Assembly (NCBI RefSeq): GCF_000812465.1
Contig: NZ_JWMA01000146.1
Span: 1-49,990 of the forward strand
Direction: 5' to 3'
DNA: 49,990 nucleotides
From: Cupriavidus sp. IDO
GTDB lineage: Bacteria > Pseudomonadota > Gammaproteobacteria > Burkholderiales > Burkholderiaceae
The notes beneath the pieces were generated by a model. That model worked only from the letters and a program-made list of their open reading frames with translations. It did not search any database and was not told where the DNA came from. The translations under genes and the position numbers were made by a program. Shown here one piece after another: positions 25,302 through 33,830 of the stretch. How positions within the stretch are numbered: position 1 is the first letter of the stretch; each line of letters opens with the position of its first letter.

Positions 25302-25709
25302 CTAGCTCCTGGTAATCGGAGCGCCAGTTCGATGCGATTCGCTCCAGACAGCATCGACGTCCCGCAGCAAACTTCCTGCCAAGATGTAGTCCCCCAACTG
25401 CGTTGCCTTTGCCTCCAACTGCTCCAGTTCACCTGCCGACAGTTCACTTAGCTCAAACTGGCAGTAAAGATTCCGCTGCCGGAACGTGGTCTTTGGCCGC
25501 GACAAGCCTGCTACCAGTGCCGCCGGCGACCTGACGGCAATGCTCTCGTGCCCGCGATACTCAACGCGTATTCCGCGCTTGTCGCCAAGCCTGCCGAGTT
25601 CAACTGCATCTTGCCAACCTGACTCGTAGTCCAACTCGACCGCCGTTACTCCCTCTGTTTCCAGGAGCTTCAGTGCCTCCCCTCTGGTTACAGCTCGAGC
25701 TGTTGCCAT
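25302..25709 (-). CDS. Unknown 135-aa protein, paralogue of the gene at 47702
   Basis: The protein starts at an ATG with GGAGG five bases upstream. It is roughly two-thirds identical to the product of 47702-48076. The most conserved parts are ELDYESGWQDA, VEYRGHESIAV, SPAAL and TFRQRNLYCQFEL, then LGDYILAGSLLRD. There is no signal peptide or membrane helix, and the sequence suggests a small alpha/beta cytosolic protein. I do not recognise a named family. It sits between an hns fragment and an intact hns gene, while the paralogue sits next to a cold-shock gene. Confidence 0.75.
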   Translation of the reverse strand: MATARAVTRGEALKLLETEGVTAVELDYESGWQDAVELGRLGDKRGIRVEYRGHESIAVRSPAALVAGLSRPKTTFRQRNLYCQFELSELSAGELEQLEAKATQLGDYILAGSLLRDVDAVWSESHRTGAPITRS

Positions 25710-25967
25710 TCTGTCCTCCATAGCATCACTCGGCGGACGTGTCCCTATTGGTCCGCCTCAATCGTAGCGCGTAAATGTTCTGCCGCCACCTTGTCCCTGC
25801 TCGCATGTTGCACAACAATATTGTAAGCGGAGGAGGAGCCTTCTTTGCCGAGTCTGGCTCGGCGAGCCGATTGGAGCGGTGCAATTCTAATTTTGGGAAA
25901 TGCGAAACAGGTGGCGCCAGAAAAATAATTAATTTAGGATTGCCCGTACACATTACTGGAGGAAAGA

Positions 25968-26294
25968 ATGGCAACTTACAAGCAACTCATCGCAGAAAAA
26001 GAAGCACTCGAAGTGCAGCTCGCCGAAGTTCGCGCGACAGAAATTGCTGGAGTCATTGAGCAAATCCATACTTTGATGGCCGAGTATGAACTGACGGTTG
26101 ACGATATTGCGCCTAAGCGTCGCCGTGGCCGCCCGGCAGCTGCTGGCAAGGTGAGCAAGCCTGCAGCCAAGGCAAAGTCGGCGCTGCCACCAAAATATAT
26201 GGACCCGAAGACTGGTGCGACCTGGTCGGGACGCGGGCGCGTGCCGGCGTGGCTCGGTAAGAATCGGACGAAATTTTTGATTCCAGAAGCCTGA
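25968..26294 (+). CDS. H-NS family nucleoid-associated protein
   Basis: This 108-residue protein has an N-terminal coiled-coil for dimerisation (residues ~1-45), a basic linker (PKRRRGRPAAAGKVSKPAAK) and the C-terminal DNA-binding domain PKYMDPKTGATWSGRGRVPAWL. In the last part the R-G-R loop is the minor-groove hook. It is the short Burkholderiaceae (BpH3/HvrA-like) form. GGAGG lies before the ATG, and the leader is unusually AT-rich for this genome, so it may be self-regulated. It likely silences AT-rich accessory DNA such as this region. Confidence 0.92.
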   Translation: MATYKQLIAEKEALEVQLAEVRATEIAGVIEQIHTLMAEYELTVDDIAPKRRRGRPAAAGKVSKPAAKAKSALPPKYMDPKTGATWSGRGRVPAWLGKNRTKFLIPEA

Positions 26295-26332
26295 GTGGGA
26301 TTGTACGGCTGCGTGCGGAGGTGACTTGGGAG

Positions 26333-26752
26333 CTAGTCGACGGGATGCTTCGACCGTCGACTAAAACCAAACCTCCGCACGAAATCTGCAGACAGACTTA
26401 CCTCTTCGGGCAATTCGAGCTCAGGGGGTGAGAAATCATCGCTCCCTGCAGCAATAAGCACGGCCTTTGTATAGCCTTTCGCTTTGGCTCGCGTTAGAGC
26501 CGTGCCAACAAGGTGGGTGGTGATGTGTTGGCCATGATGCTCAGGAGTCACGGCCACAGACCGCACAACAACGGTTTCGTCGTATTGCTCTGTACAAGCG
26601 CATCCCACCACCTGCTCGTCCAATACCGCGACTTGAAAGAAGTGTGATGAATCGCCGACGAAATCAGTTGGCAAGCCACAGCTTTCTAAAATATCAACGA
26701 TTGAAGGCCAATCAGTCGCCTCTGCTGCCCGAACCTGCACGCTCTTTACCAT
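26333..26752 (-). CDS. GNAT acetyltransferase, ArsN2-like, with internal deletion
   Basis: This 139-residue protein aligns with the GNAT encoded at 30929-31372: RAAEATDWPSIVDILESCGLP, then VVGCACTEQYDETVVVRSVAV, then HHGQHITTHLVGTAL covering the acetyl-CoA region. After LIAAG, however, it jumps to a proline/glutamate-rich segment and SADFVRRFGFSRRSK. The conserved FFxRxGF strand that closes the acceptor site in the other copies is missing. The CoA pyrophosphate loop is also weak (Q-H-I-T instead of Q/R-G-x-G). It may be a degenerate enzyme. GGAG lies before the start. Confidence 0.72.
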   Translation of the reverse strand: MVKSVQVRAAEATDWPSIVDILESCGLPTDFVGDSSHFFQVAVLDEQVVGCACTEQYDETVVVRSVAVTPEHHGQHITTHLVGTALTRAKAKGYTKAVLIAAGSDDFSPPELELPEEVSLSADFVRRFGFSRRSKHPVD

Positions 26753-27242
26753 TGCGGCAACTCCCGTGTTTCGTGCGAGCTGAAGACGGGAACGCAGCAG
26801 TTCGAGTCACTAAGGTTGCAGCTGCTACATCGAGTCCGTTGATCTCAGCCAATGGGGTGCCAGCGAGCCGGTGCTGTTCGCCACCTGCTTCAGAATTGGC
26901 AAGCCCCTGTGTCGCCGCTTCTTGCTCTTGAACGCTGCAGCTATTTGTTGGAGAAGCCTATCACTGCAGGGCGCCGCATTTTGTAAGTGATTGTAAGGCG
27001 CCCTGCTTGACGGTATTCGGAGCAAGAAATTTCTTGGCAATCTGGAAGCGCTTCTATATTTTCCCAACCTGAGGGACTCGACTTTCGTCGCGGTCGAGAC
27101 GCCGGTAGTGAGGTGCAACGGCCAAAGGGGAAGGCCTCGCCCCCGTCTAATAGCTAGCTTTGCACGTCGTCCTGTTTGGCCCGCAGGGAAGTCGAGCAGT
27201 GAAAGCCGGGTGGGGCAAGCGACTGCGTCTGTCGAGACATTT
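26753..27242. other. Non-coding region upstream of the hfq-like gene
   Basis: No gene is supported in these ~490 bases. The notable element is the hairpin at 26966-27006. Short frames have no domain or ribosome site. Confidence 0.4.
26966..27006. repeat. Perfect 10-bp inverted repeat
   Basis: GCAGGGCGCC and GGCGCCCTGC flank 21 bases. The stem is GC-rich and perfect while the loop is AT-rich (contains TTGTAAGTGATTGTAA, itself a direct repeat of TTGTAA). There is no T-run, so it is not a clear terminator. It could be part of a small RNA or a protein-binding dyad. Confidence 0.6.
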
Positions 27243-27569
27243 ATGCAGCCTGAGCAATCCTCTCCGCAAAACGACTTTCTCAACACAGCGCGCAAGGAGC
27301 GGAAGCCTGTCGAGGTGTACCTGGTCAATGGTGTCAGACTGAGCGGGTCAATCGTGTCGTTCGACCAGTTCGTAGTGATGCTAAGCGCGCCCAGCGGCGC
27401 GCAGGCCATTTACAAGAGCGCGATATCCACGATTCAATTACAGGGGCGGGTGCGTGAGTCGGGCTCCAGGGCGCGTACCGCCCAAGACAAGACCCCAGAC
27501 AATGAGTCTGCGACGCCTCGCGTGGTCACGCGAAGGCGTCGTCCTTCAACTGGCGATGAAGGAGAGTAG
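27243..27569 (+). CDS. Divergent Hfq-like RNA chaperone with C-terminal extension
   Basis: This 108-residue protein has an Sm fold at residues 9-66: NDFLNTARKERKPVEVYLVN, then GVRLSGSIVSFDQFVVML (Sm1), then YKSAISTIQL (Sm2). It keeps the proximal-site residues Gln9, Gln42, Phe43 and Lys58, and the rim basics in ARKER. Position 59 is Ser, where canonical Hfq has the invariant His57 of YKHAIST. A basic, probably disordered tail (VVTRRRRP) extends ~40 residues. I chose the ATG at 27243 because the Sm fold begins just after it; the ribosome site is weak. A standard hfq gene is expected elsewhere on the chromosome, making this a paralogue. Confidence 0.8.
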   Translation: MQPEQSSPQNDFLNTARKERKPVEVYLVNGVRLSGSIVSFDQFVVMLSAPSGAQAIYKSAISTIQLQGRVRESGSRARTAQDKTPDNESATPRVVTRRRRPSTGDEGE

Positions 27570-27816
27570 TATCCTGCAGCGCCATTCCTTCGACAGGCGA
27601 GTAGAGAATCGTGTCAGCCAACTCGGAAGTCTTGTGGCGTCGGGCGCGGCTGCGCGGAATGTTTGCTGTGGCGCTCGTTTCTACAATCCGCTAGCCGTGA
27701 GGCTGAGCCGCTGCGTTTTTCCGGGCGCATAATGGCAATGCGCGGCGACCTGGGGCCGTCGCAGTTGCAGGCAGGCATTCAAATGACTGGGTGGATGCCG
27801 CACGGTGGTGATTCGA

Positions 27817-29370
27817 CTACTGGCACGTGCCAGACGAAGAACTAGTCGCGTCGGGCATAACTGGTCCCGATTCGGCCATGCCACCAAAGAAGCGAAACGC
27901 TCCCTTTCCTGCTGCCTTTGCTGAATACAGAGCCGTGTCGGACCGCTTAATCAACCGCTCGAATGAGTCGCCGTCGGCGGCGAGCGCAATCCCGATGCTG
28001 ATGCCGATGCGCCCTGTACCGCCGGTTGACAGCAAATAAGGCTCGGAAATCTGGTGGATAATCTGCCGGGCAAGCTCAGAGCAAGCGGCAGGCGAGGCAT
28101 CTTCCACGACAACTGCGAATTCATCACCGCCCAGGCGTGCCGCCAACTCGCCTCGCTGCAGCATCTTTGCCAATCGGTTCGCCGCGCTTACCAGGACTTC
28201 GTCCCCGGCGTAATGCCCGAACTTGTCGTTCACCGGTTTGAAGCCGTCGAGGTCGAGATACATCACCGCCAAGGCTGAACCATGCCCTTTCGCGCGCTTG
28301 GCCAGCATCCGTTCCAGCCTATCGCGCAGCTCGCGTCGATTCGGCAGGCCCGTGAGCGAGTCGTGCCGCGCCAGGTACAGGATTTTTAATTCGGCCTGCC
28401 GGCGTGCTGTCACGTCCTCGATAATGATGACGGCGCTCCCATCGGGCACCGGGTGCCGAGTCATCTCGAGCTGGCGTCCGTCGCTGAGTTTCACGTCGAG
28501 GGGGGCCGGCTCCATGGACAACCACGTGCCACACAGCTCAACCATGTCTTTGCGGAGCGGTTCTTCAAACTTCCCCAGACCCAAGCCGCCAATAAGCTCC
28601 GGGAGGGGGGGTGAGCTTGAGCGCCTCGACGGGCGCGCCAAATAACTTCGCTGTTCGTTGGTTGGCAACAATAACCATGCCAGCCTCGTCTATCGTGCAC
28701 AGCCCGTGCGGCATATGCGTCAATGCGGCATCGAATCGGGTTGCAAGTTCCGCGTTTCGTTGCTGTGTCGTCATCAACGCGACGAGGCCCCGGTAGTGCC
28801 GTTGGACAACCGACCTCATTGCCGCGATGTAGACGAAAAGCGGCGGCCGAGAATCCACGATGCGCTGCGGGCCGCGAGTAGCGCGCCCAGCCCGATGGGG
28901 AGTGCTCCCAGGCAAATCTGTGTGAAGGCCAAGCGGGGCAATGCTGCATTTCTTGAGGCGATGCCGCCAAGAATCCCGGCGGTCACCATGACGGAGAGCG
29001 AGCTCAGTTCGGTGTCGGTAGCGACGCCCAGCAGGAGACAGGCCAGCAACGACACGGGCGCGTATCGAGCCGCCCAGCGTTCAGCACAACTTGCCTCAGT
29101 GCGGCTGCGCGCCGCATAAGCGCGGGCGATGCCAAGCCGTGCCACCAGCAAAGATACGTCTGCCGCGAGCCACTACACGGTCCACGTCTGATGCAGCCGG
29201 AAGACGGCAACAGAGGCGACGAACACACTGGCGATGGCTGATAGGAACATCGGCCGTATGTCCTCAAAGAGCGTGGAAAGCAGCGATGGCCGAATTGACG
29301 TCGTGATTCGGTTGTTACCCGACGGAGGAGTTGCTATCAGCGAATCGAGGAGGGACGTCTTGCCTTCCAT
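27817..29370 (-). pseudogene. Membrane-PAS-GGDEF diguanylate cyclase, disrupted
   Basis: Pieces in three frames assemble one protein. It has an N-terminal membrane sensor of several helices (MEGKTSLLDSLIATPP..., LSAIASVFVASVAVFRLHQT, SLLACLLLGVAT), then a PAS segment (DAALTHMPHGLCTIDEAGMV) and a GGDEF domain (HDSLTGLPNRRELRDRL; ARLGGDEFAVVVED). An amber stop at 29173-29175 interrupts the same frame after residue ~65. A frameshift follows near 28855, and another lies in the G7 run at 28605-28611. The GGDEF motif itself is intact and would synthesise cyclic di-GMP, and no RxxD inhibitory site is visible. With three lesions it is a pseudogene. Confidence 0.82.
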
Positions 29371-30018
29371 AGTGAGGTCGCCATATCGGGATGTTGCCGG
29401 GAGCTTCCTTGGGTGACGACTGAGTTCCGAGCGGAGCAATCGTCCGAATCATCGGAATCCATCACAAAGTGACGCGTATTGTACTCGGCGTTATCTATAT
29501 CAAGGAGTGCCGTGTCTGTACGGGGACTTCGGACTTATGGGCGGCATTGACTACAGGACGTCAGGCAAGACGCAGGCAAATTTCTGCGATGAGCAGCGTT
29601 TCTGCTTGGGGCACGTCGGCTCTGCTGAAGAAGCGCCACCGGAAGTCACGGCTTCAAGAGCATTTCAGCGGGCCGCACAGGTGTCTGCAATCTATCTGCG
29701 ATGCGAGTTGCGGTAGCCCCAGCACTAGCGCCGTTGGAAGCGAAAAATCGCAGTGATTATGGACGCCGAGCTGGCCAGCGGACGTAAGGCTGTCCAAGAC
29801 GTGCATGCGAAGATTCGGCGGATGGAGGACATTTCAAATCTTCGTCGACTAGCTTTGCGCAGGTCAGCGCCAATGTATAGCTGGAAAACTTGGCGCTAAA
29901 TCGGCATCGACGTCGCCGAGCACCGAACGCAAAGCCACGCTGGCTTCGAAGCCGGTGACGACATTGCCTCTGAATACCAAGATGGGGGCCACAATGGCGG
30001 AGAGCGCAGCAAACGAAA
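29371..30018. other. Long region without a clear gene
   Basis: No recognised gene lies here. A 45-codon plus-strand frame near 29759-29899 (MDAELASGRKAVQDVHAKIR...) has helical composition but no ribosome site. Another frame at 29507-29716 is also unrecognised. Both may be relics. Confidence 0.35.
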
Positions 30019-30019
30019 A

Positions 30020-30043
30020 GCCCTTCACAATGGCGGAGGGCTG
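30020..30043 (-). terminator. Rho-independent terminator of csp gene (30075-30278)
   Basis: On the minus strand a stem AGCCCT/AGGGCT closes a 12-base loop and is followed by TTTTCGTTT. It lies 31 bases past the cold-shock gene stop. Confidence 0.7.
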
Positions 30044-30074
30044 TCTTGTTTGCTGCAGAGGCGCGCTGCGGGAG

Positions 30075-30278
30075 TTAAAGCTTGCGAATCTGCGATGCTT
30101 GCGGCCCTTTAGGGCCTTGCCGGACTTCGAATTCGACTTTGGCGCCTTCATCAAGGGATTTGAATCCGGTGCCCTGGATTTCCGTGTGATGGGCAAATAA
30201 GTCCGGACCACCGTTATCCGGTGTGATGAACCCAAAGCCCTTTTCGTTGTTGAACCACTTCACAGTACCGGTCGCCAT
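30075..30278 (-). CDS. Cold-shock domain protein (CspA family), copy 1
   Basis: This 67-residue single OB-fold nucleic-acid-binding protein has RNP1 GFGFITPD and RNP2-type DLFAHH motifs and the start MATGTVKWFNNEKGFGFI. It binds single-stranded RNA/DNA and loosens secondary structure. It differs from the copy at 47242 at only about eight positions. GAGG precedes the ATG, and a terminator follows. The duplicate pair points to a segmental or gene duplication within this region. Confidence 0.93.
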   Translation of the reverse strand: MATGTVKWFNNEKGFGFITPDNGGPDLFAHHTEIQGTGFKSLDEGAKVEFEVRQGPKGPQASQIRKL

Positions 30279-30928
30279 TTCATCCTCGAAGTCAAAAGAA
30301 ATTCAAGCTCGCAAGTTATCAAGACACTGAACTTGTCAGCGAGCTTGTTCGCCTGCGGGCGCCAGGTCCCTGCGATGAGCATAGTCGAACAAGCCAGCTG
30401 GTGCCAAGATGGCTGGCTGGTCACTGAGGGTGGGCCATATTGGCGACGCGCCATCTGGTGTTTCCGAATTCTCGGAGCGCCCTCATCTGGGCGGTTCTGA
30501 TGGGCGATACTCTGCAGCGCTCAATGTAGATTCCCATTCCTTTATCGCAGTGAGTGCTTGCAAACTGTTATGTGGCCCTTTGTCGATATTATGACGGTGG
30601 AATTAATTTTACTTATATCAGAGTTAAGAGTGGCAATGTGCGTTGAAGAACATTGATGACTCAGTCGGGTGAAGGAATTTACCTCTACTAGGACATACTG
30701 TCTAGAAGAGCGTGCTTTTAGCACGCCGCGTTCGGGGGACTCTTATTGTGGTTGGCAGGACCATCTTTTGATGAAGAGGCAGAAAATGTGACAGTATATT
30801 CTTCAGTCGTTGACGTATGACACTGACGGATATAGCAAATCGGGAAGACGCGCGGGTGAACGGCGCACCTTTGTCAGGTGATACGCTCTCAATCGGTTGT
30901 ACGCACGTCGGGAGGCAGGATAAAAAGA
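30279..30928. other. Non-coding region between csp and GNAT genes
   Basis: About 650 bases without a supported gene. The part nearest the csp gene is presumably its leader. The stretch 30590-30680 is AT-rich. A short hairpin GCGTGC-TTTTA-GCACGC lies at 30710-30726 with no T-run. Nothing else is identified. Confidence 0.4.
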
Positions 30929-31372
30929 ATGATAAAAGACATGCGAATCCGGGCAGCCGAGCCTGCAGATATGCAGGCCGTCTCGCAGGTGCTCCACTCC
31001 TGCGGTTTGCCCATCAGCGATATGGACCACTTGTCCCGCCTCTTCAGTCTGGCGGTCCTAGGGGAAAAGGTAATCGGTTGCGCCTGCGGTGAAATATATG
31101 GCGAGACGGTCATCATCCAATCCGTTGCGGTTCTAGCGGAGTGTCGGGGCCACCAGGTTGCCACTCATCTTGTCGGGGCTGTCTTGATGCGTGCCCGCGC
31201 CCATGGCTGCACCAAGGCTGCGGTGCTCACGTCTGAATATCCCGCATTCTTTGCCCGCTTTGGGTTCACACTCACCGCCGTCGGCGAGATGCCGCAAGAA
31301 ATGCAGCTATCGAAGGAGTTCGTTCGACGCTTCGGCGCGAGAACGCATTGCATGTGCCGGCGACTCGATTGA
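30929..31372 (+). CDS. GNAT acetyltransferase, ArsN2-like
   Basis: This 147-residue protein has the GNAT order. First is an N-terminal MRIRAAEPADMQAVSQVLHSCGLP strand-helix, then the CoA region VAVLAECRGHQVATHLVGAV, in which R-G-H-Q-V-A approximates the Q/RxxGxG/A loop. The FFARFGF segment closes the acceptor side. The pattern resembles ArsN2-type N-acetyltransferases, which modify arsinothricin or related amino-acid analogues; that substrate is a guess. The ATG at 30929 has GGAGG at longer spacing and GGATAAAAAG closer. Two paralogues lie at 26333 and 40883. Confidence 0.8.
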   Translation: MIKDMRIRAAEPADMQAVSQVLHSCGLPISDMDHLSRLFSLAVLGEKVIGCACGEIYGETVIIQSVAVLAECRGHQVATHLVGAVLMRARAHGCTKAAVLTSEYPAFFARFGFTLTAVGEMPQEMQLSKEFVRRFGARTHCMCRRLD

Positions 31373-31868
31373 CGAATTCATTGGCAGAGCTTGCATCGAG
31401 CTCAATCAGCCTGGAAAAAAGAAGGCCCGTGAGGCGCGAACCTCAGCGGGCACCATCAATCGGTCGTTCGACCACGCAGAGAAGGAGATTGCAGCTGTTG
31501 CGGAGATACCCAACCAAGCTGTTTGAGCGTAAGGCAAGCCGAAGCAAATTGCTAGGGATGCGGACCGTTCAATCTTGAAGCGCAGCCCAAACTTCGCCGC
31601 CATGACGCTCGCTGCAATATAGTTCTGAGGAACGATTTAGATGCAGCCACGACTGGAAGTTGACTTACATTGCCGCCGTCGTCCTATACAACCGCCGAGT
31701 GAACAAGCCGTCAATCGAGATAGTTGTCTCCCGCACATTCCGATAGCTGTTCCACCCTTTATGCTTTGACCACAAGCTCGCCTGGTCTGAGAGCGCTGGC
31801 ATGAGGCCAAGCGCATTACCAGAACGACTTCGAAGACCAGGAATGGCGTAGTCAAGGGAGACCAAAGC
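31373..31868. other. Region with dispersed repeat, no clear gene
   Basis: Apart from the repeat at 31415-31492 nothing is supported. Short frames on the minus strand are antisense to the repeat or to the SRAP gene. Confidence 0.4.
31415..31492 (+). repeat. Dispersed hairpin repeat, copy 1
   Basis: About 78 bases share roughly 90% identity with the reverse complement of 34012-34088. The core is a stem GCCCGTGAGG / CCTCA(G)CGGGC around CGCGAA, perfect apart from one bulged G. The conserved part beyond the hairpin reads ACCATCAATCGGTC. It lies 40 bases after the GNAT gene. In one frame both copies could encode ARTSAGTINRSFD, so it may also be the tail of a lost duplicated gene. Confidence 0.65.
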
Positions 31869-32471
31869 ATGTGCGACAGGTACAGACTCGAACCGGACTG
31901 GTCCGAGTTCCCCATGTTCCGCGTCCCGCCGGATTTTGAGCCAACTGCCGATGTTAGGCCCACCAATACTGTGCCAGTCATCCGGCTGGTGAATGGCGAA
32001 TGGCAAACTGAGATGCGCAGCTGGGGCTTTGTTCGGGTGACGCCGGGCAGGACCAAGAGCCGGCTGGCGCACATACTCTTCAACGCCGTCGGGGAAGAGC
32101 TTGCAGCCCAGCGTCCGTTCAAGAAAGCTTTTGCTGACAATCGCTGCCTGATACCAATGTCCAGTTGGTACGCGTGGCCGAAGGCCGGCGGCTTGAAGAA
32201 GTGGGTCGAGCTTGAGGTGAATGGTCGTAAGATTTTTCTCGCTGCGGGCCTTTTTGAGACTTCGAAGGACGCCGTCACCGGAAAACCAGTCGAGACATTC
32301 ACGATGGTTACCCTACCCGAGAGAGAGTTACCGGGAACAATTCCCGAACGTGCGCCGCTGGTTCTGCGAAATCAGGACCTGATGGCTTGGTGCGAGGAAG
32401 GAACTGTCGGGGCGCAGTCCCTTATCAGTGTCAATCCTGACCGCGCAGCGTTCTGCATCCGGCCAGACTGA
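31869..32471 (+). CDS. SRAP/HMCES-YedK family protein with altered active site
   Basis: This 200-residue protein has the SOS-response-associated peptidase fold. Canonical members cross-link through Cys2 to abasic sites in single-stranded DNA. Cys2 is present (MCDRYRLEPD), as is Asn72 in LFNAVGE. The catalytic Glu of the usual WYEW motif is Ala102 here (SSWYAWPK), and the usual HxRMP histidine is replaced at position 159 (GTIPERAPLVL). MCGR is MCDR. The protein may bind abasic DNA but is unlikely to self-process or reverse the link normally. A canonical copy lies at 35226. Length is slightly short for the family. Confidence 0.85.
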   Translation: MCDRYRLEPDWSEFPMFRVPPDFEPTADVRPTNTVPVIRLVNGEWQTEMRSWGFVRVTPGRTKSRLAHILFNAVGEELAAQRPFKKAFADNRCLIPMSSWYAWPKAGGLKKWVELEVNGRKIFLAAGLFETSKDAVTGKPVETFTMVTLPERELPGTIPERAPLVLRNQDLMAWCEEGTVGAQSLISVNPDRAAFCIRPD

Positions 32472-32753
32472 CCACTTTCCAAACGTTATCTGCTTGAATA
32501 TTTCTCGCCCATGTTCGAGAAGGTGGACCGAAACGTATTGCGCGTCTCCCGCAGCTCCGGCGTGTGTAGCAGATTTTCCACTCCTTGCCCACCACACGTT
32601 GTGGTGATAGTGTTGCCTTCCAGTGCCGACTCGAATTGATTCATTGGCCCCCACACGTTCGCATAGGCAAAGCTTGTGGGGCGCAGCATTCGTCCACGCT
32701 GGCAGCGCAGACTGCCGCTGGTGGAGGCGTTGAGGGTTCAAACGGGGACCATC

Positions 32754-33245
32754 ATGAATGGCGACAAGGAGTTACCTGCCGCGAAGTCGATGCGAGGGAA
32801 TCCTGGCAGCGAGGTGGTTTGGACAAACAGCATTGTGGCTGCAGACCAAGCGCTGGAGGAAGCGGTGACGATACAACGCCGCGTGCAGCGCAACCTGAAG
32901 CTTCAACAGGAGGTGGACGCCCTATGTGAAGAGCTGAGGCAGGTGCAAGCAGAGCTCCATTCCCAACGAGGCATGCACGTAAGTGCGGTGTCTTCCCTGC
33001 GCCAACTCGAGAAGCGCCATGCGGAAGAGACGGCGCGCCTGCGAGAGGAGGTTGACTTATGGCAGGTGCGTCACCGTATCTATAAGGTTCTTGCCGAACA
33101 TTACGCGCTTGTCCTATTGCGTTTCAGTGCCGAAAAGCTATCCGAGCATCGCGACCGCTTGTTCCAGCACATTCGATTCCATAAGCGTCGGGGTCAACGG
33201 CTCTCCGAGATTGGCGCAGCTGAGATAGTTTCCATGCTGCGATAG
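32754..33245 (+). CDS. Coiled-coil hypothetical protein
   Basis: This 163-residue protein begins at an ATG preceded by GGGGA. Residues ~30-115 are heptad-rich and charged (LQQEVDALCEELRQVQAELH; RQLEKRHAEETARLREEVDL), a strong coiled-coil prediction. The basic C-terminal part (AEKLSEHRDRLFQHIRFHKR) might contact nucleic acid. No known domain is recognised. It follows the altered SRAP gene by ~280 bases in the same direction. Confidence 0.65.
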   Translation: MNGDKELPAAKSMRGNPGSEVVWTNSIVAADQALEEAVTIQRRVQRNLKLQQEVDALCEELRQVQAELHSQRGMHVSAVSSLRQLEKRHAEETARLREEVDLWQVRHRIYKVLAEHYALVLLRFSAEKLSEHRDRLFQHIRFHKRRGQRLSEIGAAEIVSMLR

Positions 33246-33530
33246 GCTATGTGACCGGTAGTGCATAACGGCCGGAAATGAGGCCTGCTAACGTGGACGA
33301 ATGGGTAAGCATGAAACGCCCACTTAAGTCACCAATTAAGGGGGCGAGAAAACTTGTGAACACCACCGTTTCGGTCTGGCACCGATTCTTGCCTTTATCC
33401 ATATCGTAAGGTTTATGGGGGTATTCCCCATAGAAATGCGCTTTACATAACATTACCGTTTGTTACGCACGTCTAATTCTAGTCGGAATATAATATTCAT
33501 TAGCAATCTTCGATATCTAAAAGGGTCGTT

Positions 33531-33830
33531 ATGTTCAAGAGAGCACTGGTAGTTGCAGTTGGAAGTCTGTTGATTGGTTTGAGTTTTGCAGCCTCAGCGC
33601 ATGGTGGTGGCGCAGGAGGCGGTGGTTTTGGCAACGGTGGCAATTTCGGCGGCGCGGCGGCAGGCCGCTCAAGCCATGAGGCCATGATAAATTCCAATGG
33701 CTCTTTTGCTGGCGACCGTGACAAAGGCTTGCAGCGTGCAGAGGACCGGAGAAGTTCGGAAGGGTCAATTCATGAAAAGGCCCAGACAAATCGCATGCAT
33801 CGCAACAGCAAACACGCGCAGAAACACTGA
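33531..33830 (+). CDS. Small exported Gly/His-rich protein
   Basis: This 99-residue protein has a signal peptide (MFKRALVVAVGSLLIGLSFA/ASA), a glycine-rich stretch (HGGGAGGGGFGNGGNFGG) and a charged, His/Lys-rich tail (HEKAQTNRMHRNSKHAQKH). It should be periplasmic. The His-rich parts could bind metals, though this is only a composition argument. A TATAAT sequence at 33489-33494 is a candidate -10 box about 40 bases before the start codon. Confidence 0.72.
   Translation: MFKRALVVAVGSLLIGLSFAASAHGGGAGGGGFGNGGNFGGAAAGRSSHEAMINSNGSFAGDRDKGLQRAEDRRSSEGSIHEKAQTNRMHRNSKHAQKH

Noticed and set aside
26825..27409. A 194-codon minus-strand frame
   Set aside because: It is antisense to the hfq-like gene and lacks any recognisable domain or ribosome site.
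30710..30726. Hairpin GCGTGC-TTTTA-GCACGC as a terminator
   Set aside because: No T-run follows on either strand and no gene ends nearby. It is noted only within the intergenic entry.
31637..32302. A 221-codon minus-strand frame
   Set aside because: It is the shadow of the SRAP gene on the opposite strand, which has clear family motifs.
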